From Phoronis australis (taxonomy: Eukaryota > Phoronida > Phoronidae), in the NCBI GenBank assembly GCA_002633005.1, contig NMRA01000509.1, forward strand, positions 206,814-270,813: a stretch of DNA of 64,000 bases. The letters are read 5' to 3'. Position 1 is the first letter of the stretch; every line of letters starts with the position of its first letter. Positions 50,857-62,995 of this stretch are shown here, piece by piece. The notes below the pieces were generated by a model that searched no databases, was not told where the DNA came from, and saw only the letters and a program-made list of their open reading frames with translations. Both the position numbers and the translations under genes were made by a program.

Positions 50857-53641
50857 GTGCCAGCAAACAAAATGACAGTGATCTGCAGTCACTTGTTCTT
50901 AGCCAGGCTTGGCAGATTTCATACTGAGATGAGCTTTCTGGGATGTATTGGATATGTAATGTCAGGCACAGGGCTTCAAGAAGTTCTTGAGACGATGCAT
51001 GCATCAAACAGTGTGATCCTTATGTCCCACTTCCAAATATTGACAGTTCAAGTAATGTCAATCCAGAACAAATGAAGAAAGAGGTTCTGGTTCTTCAGAA
51101 ATCTCAGAAGTCCCGACTATCACCAATGCTGAACACACAGATTCCGTGCTAAGAGGGGGAGCAATCCAATGCTTGTACACCGATGTTGGCTCATTAGAAT
51201 ATGGAGACAGATTCTTCAGACAACCCGACTGATCACATAACTACAGTAGATGTATACGCTTGGGTATGCAATGCACAGCCAGTGTCCTCCGATTCTGAAC
51301 CTTGAATTACAGTGGAATACCCTCACGAGAATTCACTTTTGGCTTCCGACCTACTGCCACTGGTATAGTCAAACACAATTGAATCAGAGTATAGGTCTTC
51401 AGAATTCGCAATGACAGTGACAGAAGAATCAATGGCCAATGCTATACTTGGTGATGATTTAAGAGTTGATCTGAAGCTGTATGATGACCTTATTGCTGGC
51501 AAGACGTCTGTGTACGGCGATGTATGCTCGTCAGAGTGTCTTGTAGGTATCCATCAAAATCGAAGCACATAAATTAGACTTGTCCTTGCAAAGTCGAATC
51601 ATTTGTCTTTGGCTACAGTATATGAAGATGATTGACACCCTTCGACTTTTTTAAAAGCATAAATAACGTCAGATTGGGAGCTTCACCTAAAAGCAGTTTC
51701 TGAAATGCTGCCTTACTTTGCTCCTGCTGGTCACAACTCTTATGCAAAATCTGCACACATATACCTGCAGCAGACGCAGCAACTCGAAGACACCCGTCCA
51801 GATGTCATAAGACAAAGTGACAGATTTTGGGCAGGGTTGTCATATGATCTTGTAATTCAACAAACGAACATGAAAAGCGTTAAAGTACCAGGAGCTTTAA
51901 GTAGAGGTTGCGAAATGGGAGATAACGCAGAGTGCATTTTGGCTGATTTCCTTGCCGGCATCCTCAAGTATAAATGGTGCCATGCAGACTGTGACAAACT
52001 TGAGATGTGAAACATCTCAGCAACATAAAGTATGAACCCATGCAAGACAGTCGCGTAACGACAAAGACTTCAGCAACCTTGTTGAATTCCTCCACAACAG
52101 AAACCCAATTTAAAGAGAAACTTTACAGTACATCGTCACTGGTGTGACTACAGGCACGCGCGTCAATGCCAAAAATGGCAGAGAAGTAGGAATGACGATT
52201 CGCTTGTCTATGGAGGGGTCAAGTGGAAAGGACTTCACATTCAGAAAGAAAGACAAGGCTGCGGCAATTACAAGTCAATCATTTCATGTTGCTAAGAGTA
52301 ATTTTACACAAGTGAATTCACGACTGCTATTTCAGCGAATCCTGACAGCTGCAAAAGACAACAGTGAAAGTACATGAAGCCTTTTGAAGTGTGAAGTGTG
52401 AACTGTGTGTTGGTTCCCCTACTCTTTTTGATACATCTGGTCTTCCCAAAGTCTCTAATAAATCAGTAATTGCTGATGCAAACTGGTCCAGCTGGGGACT
52501 ACCTGAGGATTTCAGTTTCCAGAAAACACGGTGATGCATGTAATCGACGACGGTTCTCTCCTTCATCGTATTCCATGGCCTAGAGGTGCAACGTTTCAGT
52601 CGCTTGGCAGAGCTTATGTGGATTACATCAGCAAGTGCACCCAGCCTACTGTTGTTTTTGATGGTTACTGAGATGAACCATCAACTGAAGATGTTCCCCA
52701 TGTTCGAAGACTGGGTGGGGTAGCTGGAACTGATGTTCACTGCAATGGTGACATGGTGATCAAGCCAATGTTAGAAAATTTGTTGGCAACTAGCAAAAAC
52801 AAACAATCATTCATTCACTTCTTGTCAAGTTTGATAGGAAATGCTGGTTGCACAATGGTACAAGCTCAAGGTGACGCAGATGTTTTAATTGTAATAAGTA
52901 GAAACAACAGTAGAGAGCGCAGCACAAGGTCCAATTACCCTCATTGCAGACGATTTTTGTTGTTTTTTGTGTTACCATGCCACTTCACAACAATTTCCAA
53001 TGTTCATGAAATTTGATAAGAGGCACCAAAGTATGAGGAGAGTCTGGGACATCAAAAAACTACAGTTGTCTCTTGGAGCCGACTTGGGCAGTTTTGCCAT
53101 TTGTGCATGCAAAGGCTCCCCATTTAAGAAACTGCATGATCGAGAATTCTGCGAAAACGCTAGAGTATTCACTAGGCCCATGCAGCTGAAGCAAGACATA
53201 TTTGAAGCTGGTAAGAGTTGTGCCTATGCTCTATGGCGGTACTGGCTCTGGAAACTTGGATGACTTGCGATGCAGGCGATTTGTAGATGAGGTGTCAGAC
53301 TAGCCCCAGTCCAAATACAGTCATTACCACCAACTTTCTTCAGTAGATAAATTCCATTGTGCCGGGACATATTATCAAGACCAAGAGTGGTCAAGTTTCC
53401 TTGGCAGTGGCCTAGACTCGCTGTATTGGGGACAGATGCTGGCAGGTGGAAAATTCATTCCCACGACGACGGACAGTCAGCAGCACCAGAGAACCTGCTG
53501 AAACTAGTAAGATGCTCTTGTATGTCCAAGTGCAGTTCCAAGAGAGGCTCTTGCAAGAGGTTAGGATTGCCGTGCTCGGTTGCATGTGGAGAATGCCGTG
53601 GTTTAAGCTGCAACAACTCATTCTCAGTTGACAGAGATTAG
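50857..53641 (+). pseudogene. PIN/XPG-like + tesmin/TSO1 CXC protein, decayed
   Basis: Fragments in one order across several frames match a multi-copy invertebrate family known only as uncharacterised. They are RLGRFHTEMSFLGCIG (50890), MIDTLRLF then EMLPYFAPAGHNSYAKSAHI (51705), RQSDRFWAGLSYDLVIQQ (51810), FTFRKKDKAA (52230), LLHRIPWPRGATF (52560), VVFDGY (52650), AQGDADVLIV (52864), VWDIKKLQLSLGADLG (53045) and a C-terminal CXC cluster, VRCSCMSKCSSKRGSCKRLG through ACGECRGLSC (53505-53620). The FDGY..GDAD pattern resembles a PIN/XPG-I acidic site, and CXC clusters bind DNA in tesmin/TSO1 proteins; both readings are from family resemblance. Stops and frameshifts show it is dead. The family's N-terminal third is absent or unrecognised. 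Confidence 0.75.
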
Positions 53642-53692
53642 TTGTGTAAATAGTCCAGACGCATTTCCTGAAAAGAGCCCTGTATAAGGTTC

Positions 53693-53826
53693 TAGAAGCA
53701 TTTTTTAGTAAAAGTTGGGAACAAGACTTTTTCACACAATCAAGGTATGGCGAATTCAACTAACCCTGTTCACAAGCCGAATTTTGCAATTTTGACCATC
53801 TAATTTGCATAAACAAAATGGCGGCC
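53693..53826 (+). repeat. Internal inverted repeat, left copy
   Basis: Noncoding sequence just after the plus-strand CXC end ('agcattttttagtaaaagtt' through 'aaaatggcggcc') that recurs inverted at 57407-57541. Weaker similarity extends inward to about 54030 ('ctaatta.gc', 'ttgcaggc'). Confidence 0.8.
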
Positions 53827-54333
53827 AAATTGTCAAGTTCAGATGTATTTTTGTAATAGAAATCACCATATACCATTTAAAATGGTACACTTCTTATAAA
53901 TACTTCTTGAGCAATACATCACTTATGAATACTAAAAAAATGCAACTCTGAAAACTAATTATGCAAATTAGGTGCCGCTATTACCATACAATGTAATTTG
54001 CGTCTTAAGTTTGTGTTCCTGCAGGCTAACTTGGAAAAATGAGTTGTTTATACTTATATTTTCAAGGTCAACAAACATGCTACAGACATTTTTGGAGCAA
54101 TTTATTTTATATTTTTTGGGTTATAGATGTATACTTTCAGAATGTGGAAAAAACGTCATTAATCTGCAATTCTCGTCAAGCTTGTGTCACTATTTTGATG
54201 GAATATAGGAAAAATGTTCACACTATCCCGTTATCTTCCATTCACAAAAAATTAATATAGTTATTGTTATTGAAGACATTAAATTCTCAGTTGCATGAAT
54301 TATTTTCAGGCCTGCTGAACACAGTTTTAGCAT

Positions 54334-56982
54334 TCACTTTTTGGTACTTTTTAACATGCCTAAAACCAGGCAAATCAAACTGTTCGCATACAAGGAATGT
54401 GCTGCTGGCACGAGCATAATGATATGCAATGTCTGCTGTTGCGTTGTTTCTGGCATCCACACAATACCATCTCCAGGCAGCTGTCTGGAATAGAACTCTG
54501 TGTCATCAGTATGGGCTGCAAGCATAAGTTTGTGTGTCCCTCCCATATCAGAGGGTGCTGGAAGTTCAGGTATGGAACAATGATCATTTCGCCATACCTT
54601 GACCTGATAGTGCACTCTCATCAGATAGAAACGGCGGGCATTATGGGTGAGGGGGAAGGACTTCTGGGTTCACGGGGTTGAAGAATAGTAAATGGTGTGA
54701 TACATCTACAGGTCGTGTTGTATATTCTGCAGACAAATACTTCTGAAGCCATCGTAATTTGCTCAGTGATTTCACCAATGCAGGGGTTCTTAAGCAATCT
54801 ATGATGCTCTAGGAACACCTTCCATGATGATTGTTTCATGTGATTGGCAAAGTACGAGTTGGTGCCAAACCCGGTAACGGCATGAAAAGCAAACAAGGAT
54901 GTTGCTGAGTCTCTTTGTAGTTTGTTAAAAAGTGCTTCAGTATGTATATATCGTCATTTCTTTGATGTGCCTGACATCATACAGATATGCTCACTTTGCA
55001 TTTGTTGGAAGTGCGATACCAGAAGCAATAGAACATCGGGTGTCCCTGGAAATACGACTGACTGTGGACAGCATGCAGTACCAGTCTTGCATCTGCTTCT
55101 TCATGTGTGGATTTCAGAGTCCTCAAATCAGTCATAACCTTAGACGATTTAATTTACTTCCAGCTCATCTTTGAACCCTCCTGCAACCATAAACTCTTTA
55201 TCTTCAGGCGTCTACAAACACAGTTCCTCTGACAAGAAATGTGCTAGGTCTTCTTTATTCTCAGCCAGTGCCCGAAAATTTGACCAGTTTTGAGGAAGAG
55301 GTACACCACGGCCTTCCAAAATCACCTGATTTTCTGTATTCCTTTACTACGCTGTTTTCCTGTTGTGTATTTCATAGTTTCTTGTCTGTATCTGTCAAAT
55401 ACAATGTCAATTTTATGATATCGAAATCCTGTGTTTAGTACTGTTTTCATGAATAATCAGCCAGGTTCTCGAAGGTCACATCACCATCAAGCTTCCCAAG
55501 AGCTACCAGCAATACTTCGCCATCAAAAATGAGGCAAGCGGGCGAGCCATGAAGTTGAATTCTTTTAGGACAGTCGATGTGTTAACTATTAATACCAAGT
55601 GAAGATTTATCTCCAGTGCGCAATGTGCCACTCTTTTCTGTAAGAAAACATGGACGGGAAGAAGCTCGCAAATCAACTGGCTGACCCACCTCATAAGCCG
55701 TAGCTAGGCAGCGAAGTATATCTCTCTCTGCCTTAAGAACTATTTTCTTGTCTTTGTCTTTGGATTGTTTCACCACATCATGTATGTTGGCAAATGTTGG
55801 GGCATTAATTTTGCGCATAGGCGCGTGAATTGACATGTCTGAATTATCGCATTGGCTCAGTGATAATCGGTCTCGACCAAATTTTTGTTTGTGTCCAAGT
55901 TCCTTGGCATGTAAAAGTGACTCTTGGATTAGTGCTGTTACTAGGTCTTTTGTTGCAAGGCTTTGTAGCAGCTAAGGCCTTGAGGATGAGAAGACCTTCA
56001 ATCCATGGAATGCGTAAAGAAGGGAACTCTCGACAGTTGCCTCGTGGCTTCGTTATGAAACTATGTACTCCCACAGCAGTAAGTTTGTTCAGCTATATGA
56101 GATTTCAGATTAAATGAGAGTGTCCACCTCCATAGAGCTGACGAGGTTTTGGTATTACCGATGATACCATCTCCTTTTTGCCTGCCCCATTTACCCACTG
56201 GTCAGAATCTACATGACAAAGCATTTGAGGAGATCGCTTGACAACAAAATTTCCTGCTTGAAACTCTGACCAAACAGACTGTGGAAGCTGATGTATCTCC
56301 GCTAAAAAGACCGCACCCCATTCGGGCATAATTTGGTGAGGCAGCACGAGAGTAAATTAATAGAGATGCAGTTCCAAAATACCATCCTGTTGAGAGCATG
56401 TGTACTTTAACAATATTGGAACCATGTACATGTAACTCCACCAGAAGCTGAAATTCACATCATCAGAACTACTGTTGACAAAATGCCCAGGAGTTTCCTG
56501 AACTTATCCTAATTGAGAAATGTTAAAAACTCCGGAATTTTCTGTGGATCATCATCTGCAGACATACTGGTAATACAAGCATGGCAGTCGCTTCTGCAAT
56601 AAACGAGAGAAGGCTTGACACATGCAGGAGATGCCACAGAGCTTGCAAAGACAGTTTGTGTGCCCTCATACTGTAGCGTTGCTGTACGACTTTCCACTAA
56701 GGACCAGTTCCATAGGTTTTGACCAAGTACTTCACTCTCTATACACACCTCAGCTATACCGGAATCACTCATGTGATCTTCTGTGGCCTCGATGAAGTTC
56801 ACTGATACATGAAGAACCACTAAAGAAGGTACTGTATTAACATATTTTGGTATTCTGGGACCGACCACGTAAGCTCCATTAATCTGCAGCAGAGTGCTTG
56901 GTCGACTGTGAGGACGGTACGTTCCTGTCCAAAATGGGACGATATGGCCATGCATCTCTTTACAACAGTATTTAAAAGTCAT
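54334..56982 (-). pseudogene. Second, related PIN/XPG-like + CXC-like protein, decayed
   Basis: On minus from 56982: an unrecognised open segment of 157 codons with several Cys; WSEFQAGNFVVKRSPQMLCH and VDSDQW (56270-56200); INAPTFANIHDVVKQSKDKD then KIVLKAERDILRCLA (55836-55582); FHAVTGFGTNSYFA and SSWKVFLEHHRLL (54890-54790), which resembles the conserved HA.TG.DT segment of the family with the Cys and Asp replaced; RVHYQVKVW (54620); and a Cys-rich end (CGCQKQRNSRHC, 54460-54400) like a second-type CXC motif. It is a distinct paralogue of the plus-strand gene, convergent with it. Broken by frameshifts. Confidence 0.65.
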
Positions 56983-57406
56983 GTTGTTATGTTTACAATA
57001 CTTTTATGTCTTATCTAAATAGTGAGATGTTCGCAAAAAACATTGATAATTATGATTTCTAATTTAATTTTCAGACTTTATAAATGAGCATTTGTAACTT
57101 AGTGAAGATGAAATAAAAAGCTTCACATGTGTCATAATGATTTTTCTAGACCTTCAAAACATAGGTATAGACACATTAGTTGTCATGTTTGCCTGCAAAT
57201 TGATAAAGTTACACCGAAATTTGATTTTTTTGGTAATGGCGGAAGCTAATTAGCATTATTGGGGAATTTAATGACGTTCATTAATATTCTCTTAAATTTA
57301 ACTGATCTAAGCACACTTATATTATGTTTTTGAAGCAAAAATTTCCTAATAATTCTTCATATATTGTACTCCTGGTCCTACGAATGTTTCTTATCTTGTT
57401 GGTTTG

Positions 57407-57541
57407 GCGGCCATTTTGTTTATGCAAATTAGATGGTCAAAAACTCAAAATCCAGCTTGGGAACAGGCATAATCGAAATCAGCATACCATAATTATGCTA
57501 AAAAGATAGGTTCTCCACTTTTACTAAAAAATGCCTCTAGA
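57407..57541 (-). repeat. Internal inverted repeat, right copy
   Basis: Reverse-complement of 53693-53826. Beyond it, on minus at about 57600, a short reading SEASFSACDQN resembles the residues after the CXC cluster of the plus gene (NNSFSVDRD), hinting at a third, very decayed CXC gene end. Confidence 0.75.
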
Positions 57542-58045
57542 CTAAAATACTGGTTGTTTGTGTACAGATTTTGATCACAGGCTGAGAATGATGCTTCAGA
57601 CAGACTTGTAACATTACTAAAGAGAAGCCTAGTGGGACCTGTGCAAGCACTTGCATTATAAACTGTTTAACTTTCTAAACATACCTTGCTAAACCTTTTT
57701 CCTGTCTCAACTGCAGCTGTACCCACTAGCATTTACAACTAACTGTAGGTGACAAAGACGGTGTGGATAGTAGATCACTAAATTAATCGCAGAAAGTTAT
57801 TTTCGATACAGCACATTTTTTCAGGAGAAGAATGGTCCTTCAATCCAGGCGAACCTGATGTCTTTCACCCAAATAAGTTATTATTTATTAAACAATCTTG
57901 AAAATGGTAGTCGTAGTCATCAGAGCCAGACAAAAATTATTGTAATGGTCGTGCTAACCTAAAAAACTCAGGATATGAAATCTGTGAAGATGGCGTGTCT
58001 CTGGAATCTGAAGTTCTTACTTGAAGCAACTATTTCATGGCAGTC

Positions 58046-58690
58046 TTAGAAAATTGTGGAAGTAATCATTAGAGCCAAATGCAATGAGTCGCAATGGATT
58101 AGTCGACCCAGAAAACTTATGATGCAATGTTTGAAGCAAAACGACATACTAATCTGTTCGGGCGAAGTTGTGTGACTCGAAATAGTTTTGGAGGCCATCT
58201 TGGAGAATGGAGGATGGTGTCACCACAGCCATGCAAAACTATTTCCAATGAATTTGTTGACTCACAAAAGATACATAAACCTTTTTGAATTTTTACACTA
58301 TCACATTCCATTCTCGAGTTATAATGGTCATCTGCTAACGAACCTGGCGGCCATTTTGTCAGCCATCTTAGAAATGGTGGAAGTAATCATTAGAGCCAAA
58401 TGCAATTAGTTTCAATGGATCAGTCGACCCAGAAAACCTATGATGCAATGTTTGAAACAAGACGATAAACTAATCTGTTCGTGCAAAGTAATTGTGCGAC
58501 TCGAAGTACTTTTGGCGGCCATCTTGGAAATTGGTGGACGGTGTCACCACAACCATGCTAAACTATTTCCAATGGATTTGTTGACCAGTGAAAAATAGGT
58601 AAACCTTTTTGAATTTTTACTCTATCACATACCACTTGCGAGTTTTAATGGTCATCTGCAATGCTGGCGAACATTTTGTCCGCATTTTTG
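58046..58690 (+). repeat. 321-bp tandem duplication
   Basis: Two adjacent units starting 'cttagaaa' + 'gtggaagtaatcattagag' at 58046 and 58367. Each carries 'ggcggccat' or 'ggaggccat', 'aaacctttttgaatttttac' and 'taatggtcatctgc'. They lie in the right subterminal part of the large TIR element. A partial third unit may precede them. Confidence 0.88.
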
Positions 58691-58821
58691 AAAAACCAAC
58701 TTCCACCACTCTGATTCCGGTAGACTTTTGTTCTCACACTAAGCGGTGTGAGAGAACACGATTTATGCAATAAAACCTTCTGTTGCAATTTTTCCGGGTC
58801 ATCCGTAGAATGACTGGACTA

Positions 58822-61623
58822 AAAGTAAATATGCTGATGACCAAAGTTCAGTCTTTTCTCACTCAGACGATTTCTCTTTTCCTAAAATCCTTTGCTTTGC
58901 GTTTGCATGAGCAACTCTTATAGTGGAGGTGTGCGTTCTATCTCAACATCACGTGACTATTAGGAAAAACGTATACCTCGATGTTGACGGTCTTTCCTCT
59001 TCAGACGTTCACAAACCTTTAAATTTCCAACGCTCTCGTCGTAATTCTTCGGAAATGACTAGTTTATGATGTATGTCTCTGAGTCATCATTTTCAACTAT
59101 TAGCTTATCGTTTGCGCAGTGAAGGTACGAATCCTTACTACATGGACCTCTTCACGTTCAACTGAGAACTTCAGGTCACAAGGTTACAAGGTACAAAAGG
59201 CACTGCAAAACGTTTATCCGGTAGTACGCCTCCGGAGTAGCGGAAGAAACACCAACGTTTACGTGGTTTTGTTGGCGACAATTACTTCTGTAATGTTTTT
59301 TCCATTAAATGCTGCATTGTCCGATTTTTTCTTGTTTAATTGTCCCACTTTCTCAAACTTCATGCTGCCCCCCGCGTGAAAACGTACAAACGTCGGCGGT
59401 ACGTAGGTGTTTCCAGTTTGATGACACTGAACTTGAGTGAAGTTGTGATTAATCTTCCATCTTATTTATTTTTAATCTTGCTGGAACGGGAGGAAATCAA
59501 TAAAACTAATAGATTCAACAGCCTTTTTTGCAAAATATAAATAACCGAGGATAGAAAACGGAATAATTCACGCAGCAAACAAAGTAAAAACGCACAGGTT
59601 TGGGCAACGCTACACCCAAGAAATGATTTCTAAGAGTCAAACTGTGATCAAACTGTTGAGGAGATCGTGTGAACATCAAAACTAATAAATCTTTATAATC
59701 AAATCAGCGCTGTGTCATAACTTTCTATGGCTAAAACGATCAATTTGAACTGAACTATGTTCGCCACTGTATGACTATTACTTGTCAATCAAACGAGGAC
59801 GTTGCTTGACAACAGGACAAACATATCTGGCAATGGATTACTTAAATGGCTGATTGATGCCAGCAGCGTGAATTTTCAGTGCTGGCTTCTAAATGACCCA
59901 AAGCCATTAAAAAGACATTATCAGTAGTAATGCAATGTACATGTATTTGAGATCAACCCCAAGACGGATTGAAACTATTGACCTCAACGGTCGTTATCCA
60001 ACGCTTTTCACGTACAGCTAAATAAAATATAAATCGCGCATTACAGTAACCAAATATTTAACTGGTAAGGTAACCCGTCTAATTTAAGTTATTTTTTTGA
60101 CAGATGGAAGTCGACGTCGGAAATCGTCGATTCTTAATAAAATTACAAAAGCTCAACGGATTTTGCCGTTTTATAGCTCTGCTAAAAAATATCGTACCCA
60201 ACAATAATCTAGTTGGCAACTGAGTTACCAGGATGACACGGCTCACGCACTCATGAACACGACCCGTGCTCTGACTCACACGCTCACCAATTTATAAGAG
60301 TCCCATATGGATATCCGCTCTGTGCTCAGGTCCGTGTCCGTGTACTCAACTTTCAAGTAGCAATTTTTCACATTCGTGCCTTGCGTGTTTGCTTTTCGGT
60401 TTGGGAAGCCGTATTGACGCCATAACATAATGTTGTACAGGTTGGTAGCTCGTATATATCTAGGTACATGTTGACTAGGGGCACCGAGGTACATGTTGAT
60501 TAGGGGCCCCGGTTGTGTCATAGTTAAGGCCTAAGGGGCATTTTCCCTTCAAAACTGTGGTTACACCCTTACGACTGGGCATCCTAGATCCACCAGCGAG
60601 ATACTGGTTGGTGCTGGTATCAGGACCATATCACGAGAAAAGAAGGTACCACGTGACTTTCCACGAACTCTACAGTCGCGCTTCTCATCACGGATTAATG
60701 GATCTAGTTGCAGCATGGACAAGGAAGAGAAGATGGATACGGTGCATGGACAAGGAAGAGAAGATGGAGACGGTGCATGGATCACTTACAAATAGACCCT
60801 GATTAATGTATTATTGTACACGCATTGCAGACACAAACTGTATCTTTTCATAATTTAATTTCCTCGAAAAATTCCGATCACATAATATTTTGCAACAATT
60901 GGTGGAACAGGGCATCGTGGAAATGTGTTCACGTGTTATTAATAAGTACTAAAAATAGTTAAACAAATAAAGGGCTCAATTATTCTGCACTACTGTAGAG
61001 AATCATTCGTCAAAGTTGATGTGATTCGTTATCAATTTGAAAAAATTGTCAGATTTCATTTAATTGGCGCCACGTGACTAATATCTCGTTGTTAAATAGA
61101 AGCGATGAATATCCGACCTGTTAAACCTGACAAATTTGCTCATTTTGATTCAGGCTTTGTGCTGTCACCCGCGTCGTTTAAAAACGAACGATTCAAAGAG
61201 ATATGTCACTTACTATGATGCTAACTGTATTTTTATTTAGACTAGTCGTGTTTTTCAACATTGACAATTGTTAATCAAGTATCCTTGAAGTGGATAAATG
61301 TATTGTACAAGTCCGTGATATCTTGAAATTTTCTGGAACATCGGTTATCGTTGAAATCACGCTCTGTAATTTCAAAGGCGTTTCAATTTCTTCATGTTTT
61401 TAAACAGTTCTGGACATTCTACTATGTACCTTTAGTGTCCAAACTTAAAACTTGAATTCATAAGAATATCGATTTTACATTACTGCCTTACTGTTGAATA
61501 TCGTGCTTTCTTCCTGATACGCGCCATTGTTAGAATAAAAGCAATTATTGCGCCGTCAGAGGATCATAGGGAGCTCTTGATCACCTTGGTGGTACATCGA
61601 GAAGAAAGTCTCAACGTGAAATT
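58822..61623. other. Intergenic, no gene recognised
   Basis: AT-rich with no protein similarity seen. Small local duplications occur: 'aggtacatgttga(c/t)taggggc' at 60460-60510 and 'atggacaaggaagagaagat' at 60714-60780. Confidence 0.4.
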
Positions 61624-61717
61624 ATGTGGAACTTGTTGAGCAACTACAGGAGTATAAGAGTGGCGATAATTTTACTGGTTTCGATGATTCTAGCAGTAAA
61701 AACATACGGAAACTCAG
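61624..61717 (+). CDS. Possible first coding exon of a secreted or membrane protein
   Basis: ATG 61624 opens 31 codons with a basic N terminus (MWNLLSNYRSIR) and a 13-residue hydrophobic core (VAIILLVSMILAV), then KTYGNS, a good signal peptide shape. It ends at a consensus donor (actcag|GTAAGT) after one base of the next codon. An AATAAAAG stretch at about 61534 could be a TATA-like element. No downstream exon was identified before the window ends, so the product is unknown. Chance is possible for such a short frame. Confidence 0.4.
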
Positions 61718-62495
61718 GTAAGTGAAATTAAAGTATGTTACTTAAATGGTTATAAGCCGGCCTTCCGTCACAAAGCTAAATTTTGGTTTGGAACATGTTC
61801 CATTATAGAACTAGTCTTTACTAAAATTAGGCCAAAAACAAAGTTGGTTCTGATCTTTGTTGTTCATTGATGCCGTGGTACGGGAATTCTTTAGTCGTCC
61901 CTTAGAAAACACCTAAGACGAGCCAAATGGTGCTGATTAAATCTTTTATTGTTCTCAACAACAGTGTGAACCAGTGTCGCGGTTGCCTGCGTTCCAGGCT
62001 GGTCATGCCAAGGGGGTTGAAGGAAGGGCGTAGGGTTGGTTTGCGGATTATGGGCTCACATGCGTACCTATACGAGGCAATGGGACATTGACGGTGAATC
62101 GTTATGAGATCTTAGCTCTGATTTACGTGCGTATGAAGGGCTTTGAGAAAAAGTTTGAGAACATGGTTGAAATTGCTGTGGGTTTTTTGAAGCAGCGAGG
62201 CACAGGATTTAAATGAGACGTGGAACAGACCAAAACTAATCACGGTTTTTGCATTTCTTTACCTTGAAAAAATATGGTAATTCATTATTGCTTTTAAAAG
62301 ACCAGGTTTAATAAACAAGATTGTCATGGCGGGTCAGTTCATGTACCGACCTTGTTCTCGAGCAGAAACGAACTTTCTGTTCTTCCTATACTCAGAAATA
62401 ATATGTAACCTGAGTACCAAAAAGTTAGGAACCGTTTTATTTTGATAAATAATTTAACTCAAAAGTTAGTTTCTTTCATGTAAGGCAAGTAAGGC
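61718..62495. other. Unassigned sequence (possible intron)
   Basis: No coding similarity seen; would be intron 1 if the preceding exon is real. Confidence 0.3.
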
Positions 62496-62502
62496 GAGTT
62501 TC

Positions 62503-62706
62503 TCTAGGCTTGGAACAAAAGTTAGAGGTGACTCTAGGCTTTGAACAAATGTTAGAGGTGACTCTAGGCTTGGAACAAATGTTAGAGGTGACTCTAGGCC
62601 TGGAACAAATATTAGAGGTGACTCTAGGCTTGGAACAAATGTTAGAGGTGGCTCTAGGCTTGGAACAAATGTTAGAGGTGACTCTAGGCTTGGAACAAAT
62701 GGTTAA
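62503..62706 (+). repeat. 30-bp minisatellite, about 7 units
   Basis: Units of 'tctaggcttggaacaaatgt' plus 'tagaggtgac'. As 30 is a multiple of three, both strands stay open and give repetitive frames (LGLEQMLEVT), which are artefacts. Confidence 0.96.
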
Positions 62707-62844
62707 AGATGAAATTACTCCAGACAAGGATCATTAAAATACTTGTCACGGCGGGCGACGGAAAGTGATTGACTATGTTTGTCAATGAATATTACAATGC
62801 AAAGATGTTGCGGTGGAGGGTGTTTTAATTTCAAGTTCAGGCGC

Positions 62845-62995
62845 AGTTTCACGCTATAGGCACAACTTCACATTATAGGTGCAATTTCACATTATAGGTA
62901 CAACTTCACATTATAGGCACATTTTCACATCATATGCACAGCTTCACTTTATAGACAGCTTCCCACTGTAGGCACAGTTTCACATTATAGACACA
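62845..62995 (+). repeat. About 19-bp minisatellite
   Basis: Seven to eight degenerate units of 'ggcacaacttcacattata'. Confidence 0.9.

Larger units (their letters stand above)
49751..58821. mobile_element. Large (9.07 kb) TIR-bounded element carrying two CXC-protein gene relics
   Basis: Both ends carry a perfect 16-bp inverted repeat: TAGTCCAGTCATTCTA at 49751-49766 and its complement at 58806-58821. Similarity continues inward for about 150 bp (for example 'gaaaaattg.aaca.aaggtt' and 'agtctaccg.aatc.gagtgg'). The immediate flanks share AAA, and a TA target is also possible. Inside are a plus-strand gene relic (50857-53641) and a related minus-strand one (56982-54334), arranged convergently, with AT-rich noncoding flanks studded with 'atggcggcc' and its complement. 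The right flank holds a 321-bp direct duplication. No known transposase motif was recognised. Either one of the CXC proteins is the recombinase, or the element is non-autonomous, or the transposase has decayed. Confidence 0.7.

Noticed and set aside
49751-58821. Maverick/Polinton identity for the large TIR element
   Set aside because: No polymerase B, integrase, protease or capsid sequence was seen, and no 6-bp target duplication is present at the ends.
62476-62737. Repetitive proteins (LEVTLGLEQM / SKPRVTSNIC) on both strands
   Set aside because: Generated by a 30-bp minisatellite whose unit length is a multiple of three; no start context or splice partners.
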